Below, piece by piece: positions 48,101 through 56,885 of a DNA stretch of 64,000 nt. Numbering within the stretch: the first letter of the stretch is position 1; each line of letters begins with the position of its first letter. The translations under genes and the position numbers were made by a program. Origin of the DNA: Arenicellaceae bacterium (lineage in GTDB: Bacteria; Pseudomonadota; Gammaproteobacteria; Arenicellales; Arenicellaceae); contig JAQWNC010000005.1 of NCBI GenBank assembly GCA_029246505.1, positions 62,001 through 126,000 of the forward strand, given 5' to 3'. The notes beneath the pieces are model-generated. The model did not search any database. It had not been told where the DNA came from and saw only the letters and a list, made by a program, of their open reading frames with translations.

Positions 48101-48931
48101 GTGGCTGTGGTGTTAATAAAGCAGAGTTATAAACTTATCGTTACCCGATTATTGCTCGTACTATTAAGTATTAGTCGTCTCGCAAGTATTATCCGTCTCG
48201 AAGAGATTAGTCGTCCTATTTCCCATTTTCGGATGAAAGGGTTCTTCAAATTGAAAGAAAGCCACATAGATCGCGCTGGCTTTGTAACCCAAATTTCAAT
48301 TGTTTTATTTGCGCTGACTACGTTGTACGTCAGCGGTTTGTCCTACTTCCCCATTGAACGCGAAGGGCTGGTCGAGACAATACTAGAAGCGCCTTCGAAT
48401 GTTGAAGTGTTCCTAACTGAACCTGAGACTAGCAAATATCAGCTACCGCAGATCGAACCAATGCGGCTTTTCACGGTTAGCTCCGAATTTGATAAGATTA
48501 TTATTAGGATAAGCCGGGAGTTTGGCGTTGATCCTGCACTGGTCAAGGCTGTGATTCATTCTGAATCAGCATTTGATCAATTTGCGGTATCCAGCCAAGG
48601 CGCTGCAGGTCTTATGCAGTTAATGCCTGCAACGTCAGAAAGGTTCGCTGTAGAAGACCCATATAATGCTGAGCAGAATATTCGTGGGGGAGTAAGGTTC
48701 CTAAAACACTTGCTTACGACCTTCGAGAACGATGAGCGATTAGCAATTGCGGCATACAATGCGGGGCCAGGACGGGTTTTGTATTACGGGAACGTACCAC
48801 CGTTCATAGAAACTTATACGTTTGTATATAAAGTTTTAGGTTTGCGTAAACTGTACGCTGACGCTTATCCTGCTACTCAGGATAAAATGGGCACATCGAT
48901 GGCCTTGCTTGAGGCATCGATTTCGACCTAA
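48101..48931 (+). CDS. Lytic transglycosylase (SLT domain), membrane-anchored
   Basis: 276 residues from a GTG. One membrane segment at about 66-85 (FVTQISIVLFALTTLYVSGL), then a Slt70-type catalytic domain: ISREFGVDPALVKAVIHSESAFD (catalytic Glu), SSQGAAGLMQLMPATSERF, NIRGGVRFLKHLL and LAIAAYNAGPGRV. It cleaves peptidoglycan glycan strands to 1,6-anhydro ends in the periplasm. The start is uncertain: neither the GTG at 48101 nor the ATG at 48233 has a good ribosome site; a start at 48233 would still keep the anchor. Confidence 0.87.
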   Translation: MAVVLIKQSYKLIVTRLLLVLLSISRLASIIRLEEISRPISHFRMKGFFKLKESHIDRAGFVTQISIVLFALTTLYVSGLSYFPIEREGLVETILEAPSNVEVFLTEPETSKYQLPQIEPMRLFTVSSEFDKIIIRISREFGVDPALVKAVIHSESAFDQFAVSSQGAAGLMQLMPATSERFAVEDPYNAEQNIRGGVRFLKHLLTTFENDERLAIAAYNAGPGRVLYYGNVPPFIETYTFVYKVLGLRKLYADAYPATQDKMGTSMALLEASIST

Positions 48932-49014
48932 ATAGGTTTTTTATAGGCCTAAATCGTATAGGGAGCCTCGAACAAGGAGTATGTAGGGAATTAATCTATC
49001 CACTGTTATAGATT

Positions 49015-49034
49015 GAATATCCGAAGTAATATTC
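49015..49034. promoter_or_regulatory. GAATAT-N8-ATATTC dyad upstream of arsM
   Basis: Perfect 6+6 inverted repeat about 90 bases before the arsM start. Spacing and AT-rich halves would suit an ArsR-type repressor, but no arsR gene is in view, so this is only a candidate. Confidence 0.3.
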
Positions 49035-49125
49035 CGTACTCATTAACGGTCATACTGACCTACCGAAATAAACATATAACTGCGATAGCGTTGGAGTCCG
49101 ACCGAGGGTAGGATTGGAGTTAACT

Positions 49126-50193
49126 ATGGGAGATAAGACGTACAACGAAGTTAGTGAATATTATGGCAAGACCTTGCAGGGGTCCGAAGACTTAAAAACT
49201 AATGCCTGTTGCACTGATACCGACTTGCCAGAATATGTAAAAACTAACTTATCGAACATACACGATGAGGTGCTGGCACGCTATTACGGTTGTGGTTTGG
49301 TAGCACCACAAGTGTTGAAAGGCGCGCGTATCCTTGATTTAGGTAGTGGTAGCGGGCGCGATGTTTACGCGCTTGCCCAAGAGGTTGGAGAACATGGCTC
49401 AGTCGTAGGCGTAGATATGACTGATGAGCAATTGGAAGTCGCTAATCGGCACATTGAGTATCATCGTGACAAGTTTGGTTACGCAAAGGCAAATACAGAG
49501 TTCCATAAGGGCTATATTGAAAAACTGGATGAATTGGACCTTGAGCTAGAAAGTTTTAATGTGGTCATTTCAAATTGTGTGATCAACCTTTCTCCTGATA
49601 AAGAAGCGGTACTCAAGCAAGTATGGAATTTGCTTAAGCCCGGCGGTGAAATGTACTTTTCGGATGTTTATTCAGATCGTAGAGTTCCGGTAGGACTTAT
49701 TAAAGATCCGGTGTTATATGGCGAGTGTTTATCAGGAGCTTTGTATTGGAATGACTTTCTAACACTGGCTAAAGATGCAGGATTTACTGATCCTAGATTG
49801 GTGGAAGATCGACCTTTAACTATTGATAACGCGACAATTGAGGCGAGAGTTGCGCCTATAAAATTTTACTCTGCCACTTATCGTCTTTTTAAGATTGACA
49901 ATTTAGATAGATCATGTGAAGACTACGGGCAGGCGGTGATTTATAAAGGGAGTGTGCCACAGCATTCGGAAAAATTTGTACTAGATGCTCACCACCACAT
50001 AGAGAAAGGAAGGGCTTTCCCGGTTTGTAGGAATACTTATAGAATGTTGAGCGAATCACGTTTGGCTGAGCATTTCGAGTTTGTCGGTAATGGCGAACAT
50101 CACGTCGGTATTTTCCCTGGTTGCGGTGAGATAATGCCATTTTCCGCGCTTAAATCTGACTCAGCGACATCAGATTCGGCCAGCTGTTGCTAG
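49126..50193 (+). CDS. arsM: Arsenite methyltransferase ArsM
   Basis: 355 residues. Transfers methyl groups from SAM to As(III), giving mono-, di- and trimethylated arsenicals. SAM motif LDLGSGSGRDVYALA with VVGVDMTDEQLEVA; the conserved arsenic-binding cysteines are present at about C28/C29 (NACC), C151 (SNCVINL) and C201 (GECLSGA). It ends DSASCC, an extra vicinal pair typical of some family members. I start at the ATG at 49126, which follows TTGGAG by a proper distance, not the TTG four codons upstream. First gene of an arsenosugar operon; arsS follows after nine bases. Confidence 0.94.
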   Translation: MGDKTYNEVSEYYGKTLQGSEDLKTNACCTDTDLPEYVKTNLSNIHDEVLARYYGCGLVAPQVLKGARILDLGSGSGRDVYALAQEVGEHGSVVGVDMTDEQLEVANRHIEYHRDKFGYAKANTEFHKGYIEKLDELDLELESFNVVISNCVINLSPDKEAVLKQVWNLLKPGGEMYFSDVYSDRRVPVGLIKDPVLYGECLSGALYWNDFLTLAKDAGFTDPRLVEDRPLTIDNATIEARVAPIKFYSATYRLFKIDNLDRSCEDYGQAVIYKGSVPQHSEKFVLDAHHHIEKGRAFPVCRNTYRMLSESRLAEHFEFVGNGEHHVGIFPGCGEIMPFSALKSDSATSDSASCC

Positions 50194-50202
50194 GTGTAAA
50201 TT

Positions 50203-51162
50203 ATGCATGATATGCGAACACGGTTGCAGCCAAGCGATTTCCCGGCAATTCGGCGTAAACAGTTATCTACCCTTCAGGTAAATTTGGGCTATACCTGTAA
50301 CCAAACGTGTTTACACTGCCATGTAAATGCAGGGCCGACTCGTAAAGAGCAAATGAGCCGAGAAACTATCGATGTCGTACTTGATGTATTACGTAATACC
50401 AAAGTTAATACTTTGGATTTAACCGGCGGGGCGCCCGAGTTAAATATAAATTTTCGCTATTTAGCGGCCGAAGCTCGGGCACTGGGCGTGCATGTTATAG
50501 ATCGGTGTAACCTGACTATTCTTAGTGAGCCGGGACAAGGTGATTTGGCGAAGTTTTTGGCGGAGCACCAGATCGAGGTAGTTGCTTCCTTGCCCTGTTA
50601 TCTCGAGGACAATGTTGATGCCCAGCGAGGCGATGGGGTCTATCAACGGAGTATGGATGGACTGAAAACACTGAACAAATTGGGGTACGGTAAGGCAGAA
50701 AGTGGGTTGATATTGAACTTGGTATACAACCCGATCGGTCCATATTTGCCGCCAGCGCAAATACAGTTGGAAGAAGATTATCATCGTGAGTTAAGAGCCC
50801 GATTCGGGATCGAATTCAACACCTTGTTTATTATTACCAATATGCCTATTTCCCGGTTTGGTAGCACCCTGGTATCTCATAATCAGTTCGATGATTATAT
50901 GGGGCTGTTGCGCGGTGCGATGAATAAGGACAACCTTGAATCGGTAATGTGCCGAGACATTGTGAGCGTGGACTATCAGGGTTATTTATACGACTGCGAC
51001 TTTAACCAAATGCTTGATATACCACTTGGTGGCACGACTGAAAAAAAGCACCTGCGGAAACTTTTGGAAGAAAACATAGAGGGAACGGCTATCGCTGTAG
51101 CGAACCATTGTTATGGTTGTACTGCTGGGCAAGGGTCAAGTTGCGGAGGCGCGCTGGACTAG
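50203..51162 (+). CDS. arsS: Arsenosugar biosynthesis radical SAM protein ArsS
   Basis: 319 residues. Radical SAM enzyme needed, after ArsM, to make dimethylarsinoyl ribosides (joins a 5'-deoxyadenosyl unit to dimethylated arsenic). The [4Fe-4S] motif is CNQTCLHC in NLGYTCNQTCLHCHVNAGP; LTGGAPELNINFRYLA is the GGE-like SAM motif. The C-terminal part has MCRDIVSVDYQGYLYDCDFNQML and a cysteine-rich end (NHCYGCTAGQGSSCGG) that probably binds a second cluster or the arsenical. It ends one base before the next start (TAGCGTG), so translation is coupled to the glycosyltransferase. Confidence 0.93.
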   Translation: MHDMRTRLQPSDFPAIRRKQLSTLQVNLGYTCNQTCLHCHVNAGPTRKEQMSRETIDVVLDVLRNTKVNTLDLTGGAPELNINFRYLAAEARALGVHVIDRCNLTILSEPGQGDLAKFLAEHQIEVVASLPCYLEDNVDAQRGDGVYQRSMDGLKTLNKLGYGKAESGLILNLVYNPIGPYLPPAQIQLEEDYHRELRARFGIEFNTLFIITNMPISRFGSTLVSHNQFDDYMGLLRGAMNKDNLESVMCRDIVSVDYQGYLYDCDFNQMLDIPLGGTTEKKHLRKLLEENIEGTAIAVANHCYGCTAGQGSSCGGALD

Positions 51163-51163
51163 C

Positions 51164-51832
51164 GTGATTTCAGTCATAATTCCCGTTCTGTGTGAAGTGG
51201 AGAATATATCCACTTTACGCCAGTCGACGCACATGTTCCGATCGTTAGGGATTGAAGTCATTATTGTCGATGGTGGAAGCGATGATGGAACTCAGGAATT
51301 GGTGCGTGCGTTCGCCGATAATTTTATTAGCGCTCCTCTGGGCCGTGCGAAACAATTAAATGCTGGGGCTGCTAGCGCTAAGGGGGAAGTCTTGCTATTC
51401 CTGCACGCAGATACAAATATTTCTAACGAAGCATTTGTTCAAGCCCGCGATAGAATAGGGTCAAGTGAATGGGGCCGTTTCGACGTTCGTATCGATAATT
51501 CCAAGTGGTTTTATCGAATCGTTGAATACATGATCAATTTGCGAAGTCGAATAACTGGAATTGCAACGGGTGATCAAGCGATCTTTGTTCGGAAAAGCTT
51601 GTTTTACGATATCGGAGGTTTTGCGGATATTCCATTGATGGAAGATGTAGAAATATCCCGCAGACTAAAACAACGAGCACGACCGGTTTGCCTGAAGCAA
51701 AAAGTGGTTACTTCTGCCCGTTATTGGGAAAAGCATGGCCTATTTACAAGTGTTTTGCGCATGTGGTCCATTCGATTTGCGTATTGGGTAGGATGTTCGC
51801 CGGAACGCTTATATAAGCGCTACTACCGATAA
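51164..51832 (+). CDS. TIGR04283-type glycosyltransferase of the arsenosugar cluster
   Basis: 222 residues, GT-A fold family 2. ISVIIPVLCEVENIS begins the nucleotide-sugar domain; IIVDGGSDDGTQELVRAF, APLGRAKQLNAGAASAKGE, the LLFLHADTNIS metal motif (DxD-like) and FADIPLMEDVEISRRLK (ED/base) follow. Known in databases as a glycosyltransferase associated with arsenosugar radical SAM genes; probably modifies the ribose aglycone. Start is the GTG at 51164, right after the arsS stop; a longer frame inside arsS is not used. No membrane anchor seen. Confidence 0.9.
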   Translation: MISVIIPVLCEVENISTLRQSTHMFRSLGIEVIIVDGGSDDGTQELVRAFADNFISAPLGRAKQLNAGAASAKGEVLLFLHADTNISNEAFVQARDRIGSSEWGRFDVRIDNSKWFYRIVEYMINLRSRITGIATGDQAIFVRKSLFYDIGGFADIPLMEDVEISRRLKQRARPVCLKQKVVTSARYWEKHGLFTSVLRMWSIRFAYWVGCSPERLYKRYYR

Positions 51833-51872
51833 ATTTGCATCCGTTTACTTCTCATTTAACCGTTATTTAGCG

Positions 51873-52499
51873 ATGCCAAGATGTATTCAAATATTTGCCA
51901 AGGCACCGATACCCGGAAAGGTCAAAACGCGTATGCAACCAGAGCTTGATGACGAGCAATGCGCAGAATTAGCAAAAAGGCTATTGCATCATAGCTGTCA
52001 GTTAGCAAAAGAATATCGCAATGGCGAAATCCAACTCTGGTGTTCACCCGATACCGGGCATCCGTATTTTTTTGCATTGGCCGAAAAGTTCCCGTTAACT
52101 CTGTTCGCTCAACGCGGCGAACATCTGGGACAACGCATGATCAATGCTATGAACAACGCTTTAGACTCTGGCTTTCAACCTTTGCTTATCGGAGCAGATT
52201 GTCCGTTTTTCGACAACCAATATTTAGATAATGCCTTTAAGCAGCTTGAACAGCACGATGTTGTTTTGGGGCCTGCAACCGACGGAGGTTACGTTTTAAT
52301 CGGTAGCAATCAAATATTGCCTAAGGATATTCTCGATGAAATTGCTTGGGGAACTGCCAATGCAATGCAACAAACCATAGAACAAGTTAGTCAACGGGGT
52401 TTGAAATGCGGTCTATTAGAACCATTAGCAGATATCGACAGGGTTCAAGACCTTGAATTGCTTAATCCTATTGGCTTACTAACCAGCGGAGTTCATTGA
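51873..52499 (+). CDS. TIGR04282-type glycosyltransferase of the arsenosugar cluster (DUF2064)
   Basis: 208 residues of the DUF2064 nucleotidyl/glycosyl-transferase-like family. IQIFAKAPIPGKVKTRM is the nucleotide-binding N terminus; GEHLGQRMINAMNNAL, PLLIGADCPFFD and DVVLGPATDGGYVLIG follow, with the acidic residues for a metal-bound nucleotide. The partner of the TIGR04283 protein in arsenosugar clusters; may activate or transfer the sugar. It lies 40 bases after the previous gene. A strong hairpin terminator at 52522 ends the operon. Confidence 0.9.
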   Translation: MPRCIQIFAKAPIPGKVKTRMQPELDDEQCAELAKRLLHHSCQLAKEYRNGEIQLWCSPDTGHPYFFALAEKFPLTLFAQRGEHLGQRMINAMNNALDSGFQPLLIGADCPFFDNQYLDNAFKQLEQHDVVLGPATDGGYVLIGSNQILPKDILDEIAWGTANAMQQTIEQVSQRGLKCGLLEPLADIDRVQDLELLNPIGLLTSGVH

Positions 52500-52513
52500 T
52501 AAATACCTAGCCA

Positions 52514-52544
52514 TAAAAAAACCCGGGCGAAGCCCGGGCTTTTT
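52514..52544 (+). terminator. Bidirectional terminator ending the arsenosugar operon
   Basis: CCCGGGC-GAA-GCCCGGG hairpin (7 G/C pairs), A-run before (52515-52521), C and five T after (52540-52544). Also serves the convergent gene starting on the minus strand at 53200. Confidence 0.92.
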
Positions 52545-52555
52545 AGTTGTTAATA

Positions 52556-53200
52556 CTATTCTGTTGCGAAACAGTAGTAGTAACCGTTGCCCCCAGTGGC
52601 TTGTAGGTTTTCTTGACCACATCCACGTGATGGATGTGCTGAGTTCCATGAAGTCGGATTGTCACCGCCACCTTGGAGATCGTGATGCCCTACAAGAGCG
52701 CTGCCATCTTCACTGTTACTTGTCCAGTTTCCACAAGTAGTGTCGCCGTCAGCGGTGGAAGCGGTTCCATCCATCATTGAGCCCGTCATGACATCGTGCA
52801 TATTTGGCTCATCTCCACGGCCATTAATAACATCGCCGTTTTCAGATACAGAATTTTCTTTACTCGTTTGAGTGTTATCGCTATGCAGATCATCCACATC
52901 ACTCGCGATCATTACGCCGTTAGCGTTATACCATGGGCCACTACCAATACGGTCTCGTGCATTTTCGCCACCATCACCAGAGGTACTTAAGTAAGCAGCC
53001 CAGGATTTATCTACTGAACCTGCTGCAGATGCCAATGCTTGACAGTGGGCATCCGCCCCTGCGATCCCCCCAAGATTTGCGCCATCGCCAGAACCTGTAC
53101 TTGTCATGAAGAAGCTCATCCCATTGTCTTGTGCAATAGCTAATGGGCCGACTACGAGCGTTGCTAAACTAATACTTAATAGTGATATTTTTTTATTCAT
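52556..53200 (-). CDS. Secreted lectin-like protein (DUF1554-like)
   Basis: 214 residues with a signal peptide (1-23, ending AIAQ). The mature part, rich in Gly, Ser, Asp and Asn, shows the pattern of C-type-lectin-like DUF1554 domains: GADAHCQALASAAGSVDKSWAAYLSTS, then ARDRIGSGPWYNANG, a loop with DGTASTADGDTTCGNWTSNS and a closing RGCGQENL with YYYCFATE. Cysteine spacing fits two disulfides. Likely a surface or secreted binding protein. No partner gene is adjacent. The domain name is by pattern memory, not by a search. Confidence 0.65.
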   Translation of the reverse strand: MNKKISLLSISLATLVVGPLAIAQDNGMSFFMTSTGSGDGANLGGIAGADAHCQALASAAGSVDKSWAAYLSTSGDGGENARDRIGSGPWYNANGVMIASDVDDLHSDNTQTSKENSVSENGDVINGRGDEPNMHDVMTGSMMDGTASTADGDTTCGNWTSNSEDGSALVGHHDLQGGGDNPTSWNSAHPSRGCGQENLQATGGNGYYYCFATE

Positions 53201-53371
53201 TTCTAATGCTCCAATTGGTGAATAATTGTTTGTGCGGATAAAATTAGTTGTCGAATACTATCAGAAATATTTGGAAATATTGATTCTCTGATTTTTTAAT
53301 CTAGTTTTAAATACTAATAGACAGATAAAGATTTCTAAATTAAGCCTTTAGATATATCCCTAAAAATATTG

Positions 53372-53989
53372 TTAATCAGGAAAGCGAGGCAATTTCTGAG
53401 CGTCTTCTGGCACTTGATATTGCGCGATATTCATTTGCATAGCCAACAAAGTGTAGTATGCGTTTATACCCGTTAGATCTACTACGCCCTTGTTACCAAA
53501 CCTTTCTTGCGTGCGCCGGTAGGTTTGATCGCTTACTCTTTTGTTACGATGTAATTCCATAGAGAAATTGTAGACGATTTCTTGATCATCGCTCATATCA
53601 GTTGGCCGGCGTCCCTCTGCAATTGCATCAGCGATATCAGCGTCTATTCCCGCCTTTAATGCAATAGGATAGTGTACAAACCATTCGTAATCTTGAGTCC
53701 ACTCGCGGGCTGTTATTAAAATCACCAATTCACTCAGGGTATTTCCTAGAGCGGATTTATAACGCAAATAATCACCCATAGACCGAGCTTGGTTCATAAC
53801 ATTGGGGCTGTGCATTAGTGGCTCAAAGGGACCGAAAACGGGCACGTTTCGTGCCTCCAGAAATTCTTCTGCGGCGAGCTTTTGCTCTTCATTATATTGT
53901 TGGGGAGGAATTATTGGCAGGCGTTCTTGTGCAGTGATTGGCATATAAAAAATAGAGTTTAGGAATATGGCTAATGCAAGAATTTTCAT
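53372..53989 (-). CDS. Exported carboxymuconolactone decarboxylase-family protein
   Basis: 205 residues, signal peptide (1-20, ending ITAQ). AhpD/CMD-like all-helical domain: LMHSPNVMNQARSMGDYLRYK, TLSELVILITAREWTQDYEWFVHYPIALKAG, VYNFSMELHRNKRVSDQTY and ITGINAYY-like end (LTGINAYYTLLAMQMN). The CxxC redox pair of AhpD is absent; an E-x-x-x-H (EWFVH) is present instead, as in the decarboxylase-like branch. Function unknown; it could act on a ring-cleavage product in the periplasm, which is inference from its neighbourhood. Confidence 0.82.
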   Translation of the reverse strand: MKILALAIFLNSIFYMPITAQERLPIIPPQQYNEEQKLAAEEFLEARNVPVFGPFEPLMHSPNVMNQARSMGDYLRYKSALGNTLSELVILITAREWTQDYEWFVHYPIALKAGIDADIADAIAEGRRPTDMSDDQEIVYNFSMELHRNKRVSDQTYRRTQERFGNKGVVDLTGINAYYTLLAMQMNIAQYQVPEDAQKLPRFPD

Positions 53990-54161
53990 TATAAGTACCG
54001 GTTTAGATCCTAATTAATTTAATTACATCTGTGTTTTTAATCGTACATTTTCTAATTAACATGATGGTTATATAAAGAGCTATTTTCATAATTGTCTATT
54101 GTCGTTAGGTTAATCTGAGAAGATCAGTGAAATCTAGTCTAACGTTATACGGAAGGGTGCT

Positions 54162-54800
54162 TTAGTAAGTCCCAGTCACAGGTCGGGGTACGCGGGCTTT
54201 CGAACCATCCGGCGTTAACTGGTAGCGAATTCTACGTGCCTCATCGTCAAGGAAGCTTAAAGATTGTTGAAAAAGCCCTTGAGGTAACCCACCAGCGGGC
54301 ACGGTTGCTTCAATTATGTATAGGCGTCCCTGGTGAAGGTATATGCCCGCATAAGTTCGAGATTCATCTACATTGGTAACCTGCAATTGGTGTCCCTCGA
54401 CCATATCAATATGATTCCAGGCATCGAAGGTTATCTCACCACCCCGTTTACGAATATTGTGGGCTGCATATGATGTTGCCGCTCGCTGATCGTATAGCCA
54501 CAGTGCTGAATTATTACCTTCATCAGTGCGGTCTGGTAATTCTTCGTAAATGCGTTGTCCTTCATTATAATTAACCACGGTGAGGCTATAGGCGGCCTCA
54601 TCATTATTAAGCGTGTAAGCCTTGGCGGGGAGTGTGACGCCGTATTCGGAAGCGTATCCAAATTCTAGAATCTCTGGTGTACCAGGGAAATTGATCGCAA
54701 AGTGTTCTTCCTGATCGACATACTCAGCCCATTCTTGGGCGGATGTGGTCCCGGATACAATTAATATCGACCCCATTATTGCAAGTAAAATTCGCATCAT
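54162..54800 (-). CDS. Secreted protein of unknown function, paralogue of 57202-57837
   Basis: 212 residues from the first of two ATGs at 54800, with AAGGAA ahead of it. Signal peptide 1-23 (SGTTSAQ). The mature part opens EWAEYVDQEEHFAINFPGTP, a pattern like small exported PsbP/DUF1795-type domains, then YGVTLPAKAYTL, YAGIYLHQGRLYIIEATVPAG and LFQQSLSFLDDEARRIRY. I do not recognise a named family. A related gene lies at 57202; both stand beside a short DUF6152 gene. Here it is downstream of that gene on the minus strand, 76 bases apart. Confidence 0.8.
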   Translation of the reverse strand: MMRILLAIMGSILIVSGTTSAQEWAEYVDQEEHFAINFPGTPEILEFGYASEYGVTLPAKAYTLNNDEAAYSLTVVNYNEGQRIYEELPDRTDEGNNSALWLYDQRAATSYAAHNIRKRGGEITFDAWNHIDMVEGHQLQVTNVDESRTYAGIYLHQGRLYIIEATVPAGGLPQGLFQQSLSFLDDEARRIRYQLTPDGSKARVPRPVTGTY

Positions 54801-54876
54801 TTGATTCCTTGTTTTATTATTTAAGATGTTGTTATTAAAGGGCACATATACTCCGATTTAGGAATATACCAGTGGA

Positions 54877-55266
54877 TTAATCCCATTCTTTTTCGACACC
54901 ACCTTCGGTGGTTACATAACCTAATAAGCAGCCATTAGCGCCATCACGAAGCTGATGACATCTTACAGAGATGTTGTCACCGGCTTGAATATCATCCTTT
55001 TCCCAGCCTCGACGTGCCAGTGCGTTTAAGCCACCACCTTCGAGTGCCCACAGTTCTTTTTCGCCATTTTCATTAGCTGCTTCAAGATGAATCCAGGCAT
55101 GGGGGTTGATCCAAATTACTTTGTTAACTTTGCCTGTTAGGTGTGTGTACTCGTGTAGTGAGTAATTTCCGTGCGAATGGTGTGCTATGCTGGTAATTGG
55201 TGAGCTTAGCAGCAGCAGTATAGCCATTTTAGCAAATGTTTTGATCGACAAAATTACTTCTCTCAC
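54877..55266 (-). CDS. Exported single-domain DUF6152 protein (copy F, short)
   Basis: 129 residues; only the N-terminal DUF6152 domain, no second domain. Signal peptide ends TSIA directly before HHSHGNYS. Motifs: LTGKVNKVIWINPHAWIHL, ELWALEGGGLNALARRGW, AGDNISVRCHQLRDGANGCLLGY. Two cysteines (RCHQL, GCLLG) are shared with the other short copy, H, and with none of the long ones. Start is uncertain: GTG 55266 or TTG 55251, the latter seven bases after GAGAAG; both leave the signal intact. Followed by the secreted protein gene at 54162-54800. Confidence 0.87.
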   Translation of the reverse strand: MREVILSIKTFAKMAILLLLSSPITSIAHHSHGNYSLHEYTHLTGKVNKVIWINPHAWIHLEAANENGEKELWALEGGGLNALARRGWEKDDIQAGDNISVRCHQLRDGANGCLLGYVTTEGGVEKEWD

Positions 55267-55359
55267 TAGTGACGTTTAATATAGATTCAGTACTTTTTGA
55301 TAACGAACGAACCGGCAAACACTAAATTTCGGCAAAATATTGCTTTACCGTCTTTACTG

Positions 55360-56379
55360 CTAACTAGAAAACTGGCCAGAAGCAGAAAGTTCAGGATCAC
55401 AATTGTAGCGGTACATTTTTAATTTAGGAGTGAAGTCCCACTGAAGTGTCGCGCTAAACGATTCTGTAAAATATTCAGGGTCTTCCAGAAATACTTCAAT
55501 TTCTAATCGTTTACCCTCGTCAATAAGTGAAAATCTCTCGATTGTATGTTTTAGAGCTCCAGATGGTACGCCATCGCTGTATGGTGCACGATTATCTGCA
55601 AATAATCGTGTATCAACCACCAAGGTCTCATCTTCCCAATGGCCAATCGAGTGGCCCTGTACGGTACGCTCCCCATTTTCTGGATGGCCACGCCCATCAG
55701 TGTAAACAATTCTTTCATTATCGAAAAATTCGTTCTTAATATTGACGCGATCATCTAGAATTTCGATATCAGTTAGGTATACCGCGGTTGCCGTTAATAT
55801 GCGCGGTGTTGGCGGTGATATGCACTGAGCGATGGGGCTGTCGGTAACGTAGTTGTAACTGGCTTTCGCTTGGGCACCGGCGTCGGTTAGCGGTGTTTTT
55901 ATAAGCTGCTCCATAAAAGGGCCAAGAGTCGAAGTCCGTCCTTTCCAGATTCCCGCAAGGCTAGTGGTAAAGTCAGAACCTACATAATCACTTTCGTCTT
56001 GAATCCATAATTTTCCGTCCGCGGTTTCGGTAGAAATCATCATCGCAAATTTGCGATCAGGGTTTCTATCCGGGTGCGCGCGCACGGAGATAACATCACC
56101 AGGCTTTAGCATATCTGTTGTCCAGCCGCTGCGTGACATGATTGGTGTTGATCCAGTTTCTATGGCCCATTCCACCGTTTCGCCATTCTCTTGCTCAACT
56201 TTTACGTAGGTTGTGACGTGCGGATTTCTCCAAACGTAACGAACTACAACCCCCTGGATTGATAAGATATTTTTTTCGTCGTAGCCAGCATCACTATGGT
56301 GCGCAAATACTGGCGTAAATAAAATTGAAACGATACTCGCTATAGAGATAAAGGTTAGAGGTATAAATATTTTTTTCAT
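55360..56379 (-). CDS. Exported two-domain DUF6152 protein (copy G)
   Basis: 339 residues. Signal peptide 1-26 ends PVFA directly before HHSDAGYD. Domain 1: IQGVVVRYVWRNPHVTTYV, WAIETGSTPIMSRSGW, PGDVISVRAHPDRNPDRK. Domain 2: LAGIWKGRTSTLG, CISPPTPRILTATAVYLTDIEIL, RIVYTDGRGHPENGERT, GHSIGHWEDETLVVDTRLF, VPSGALKHTIERFSL and FLEDPEYFTESF; end YRYNCDPELS. Same subgroup as copies D and J. Transcribed towards copy F on the same strand, 93 bases apart. Confidence 0.9.
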   Translation of the reverse strand: MKKIFIPLTFISIASIVSILFTPVFAHHSDAGYDEKNILSIQGVVVRYVWRNPHVTTYVKVEQENGETVEWAIETGSTPIMSRSGWTTDMLKPGDVISVRAHPDRNPDRKFAMMISTETADGKLWIQDESDYVGSDFTTSLAGIWKGRTSTLGPFMEQLIKTPLTDAGAQAKASYNYVTDSPIAQCISPPTPRILTATAVYLTDIEILDDRVNIKNEFFDNERIVYTDGRGHPENGERTVQGHSIGHWEDETLVVDTRLFADNRAPYSDGVPSGALKHTIERFSLIDEGKRLEIEVFLEDPEYFTESFSATLQWDFTPKLKMYRYNCDPELSASGQFSS

Positions 56380-56524
56380 ATGAATCTAGTTTTGGAAATG
56401 TCGAATGGTAAACGAACTATGGCGTGACAAGAATTTAAAATCAAGAAGGTTTGGGACCTAGACTCACAAGAACGGTTATCAAGAAGTTGAATTCAGTATT
56501 TTCATCTCCAAGCACTTAGAGCGT

Positions 56525-56885
56525 TTAGTAAGCCGTTAACATCGGCCACGCTACAAAAAATAGTAGTGCGGGCCCTCTAAACGGATTCAGGTATATCGCA
56601 TATGGAGTAAGCGTTGATACGGCATGACCAATAAGCGCTATTAAGTATCTTACTTTCTTAAATCTGCCGATTAGAAATAATGCGATTAACACTAATTTAG
56701 CAATCGCGATACCAAGCATTATCGTTTTACCCATACCGGCTAGGAAATAAAATTTTCGAATATGCCTGCTGTATGTGTGGAATTTAAAATTTTATCGACG
56801 TTCCACATTACTAAAACCAAGGCAACGCTAATCCGTAAGTAAAACAAGCAGTTTGTAAGTTTATTGTTCGTTTTTTATTCTCCAT
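56525..56885 (-). pseudogene. DoxX-like membrane protein with two homopolymer frameshifts
   Basis: From an ATG at 56885 the frame breaks in an A6 run (plus strand T6, 56871-56876) and again in a T4 run (plus strand A4, 56749-56752). Adding one base to each gives a continuous 120-codon protein: MENKKTNNKLTNCLFYLRIS, then LVLVMWNVDKILNSTHTAGIFENF, YFLAGMGKTIMLGIAIAKLVLI and GHAVSTLTPYAIYLNP with FFVAWPMLTAY. That is the layout of small DoxX-type membrane proteins (four helices). The last piece alone (56525-56734) is open but starts inside the protein. Two single-base losses in homopolymers suggest decay or sequence error. Confidence 0.7.
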
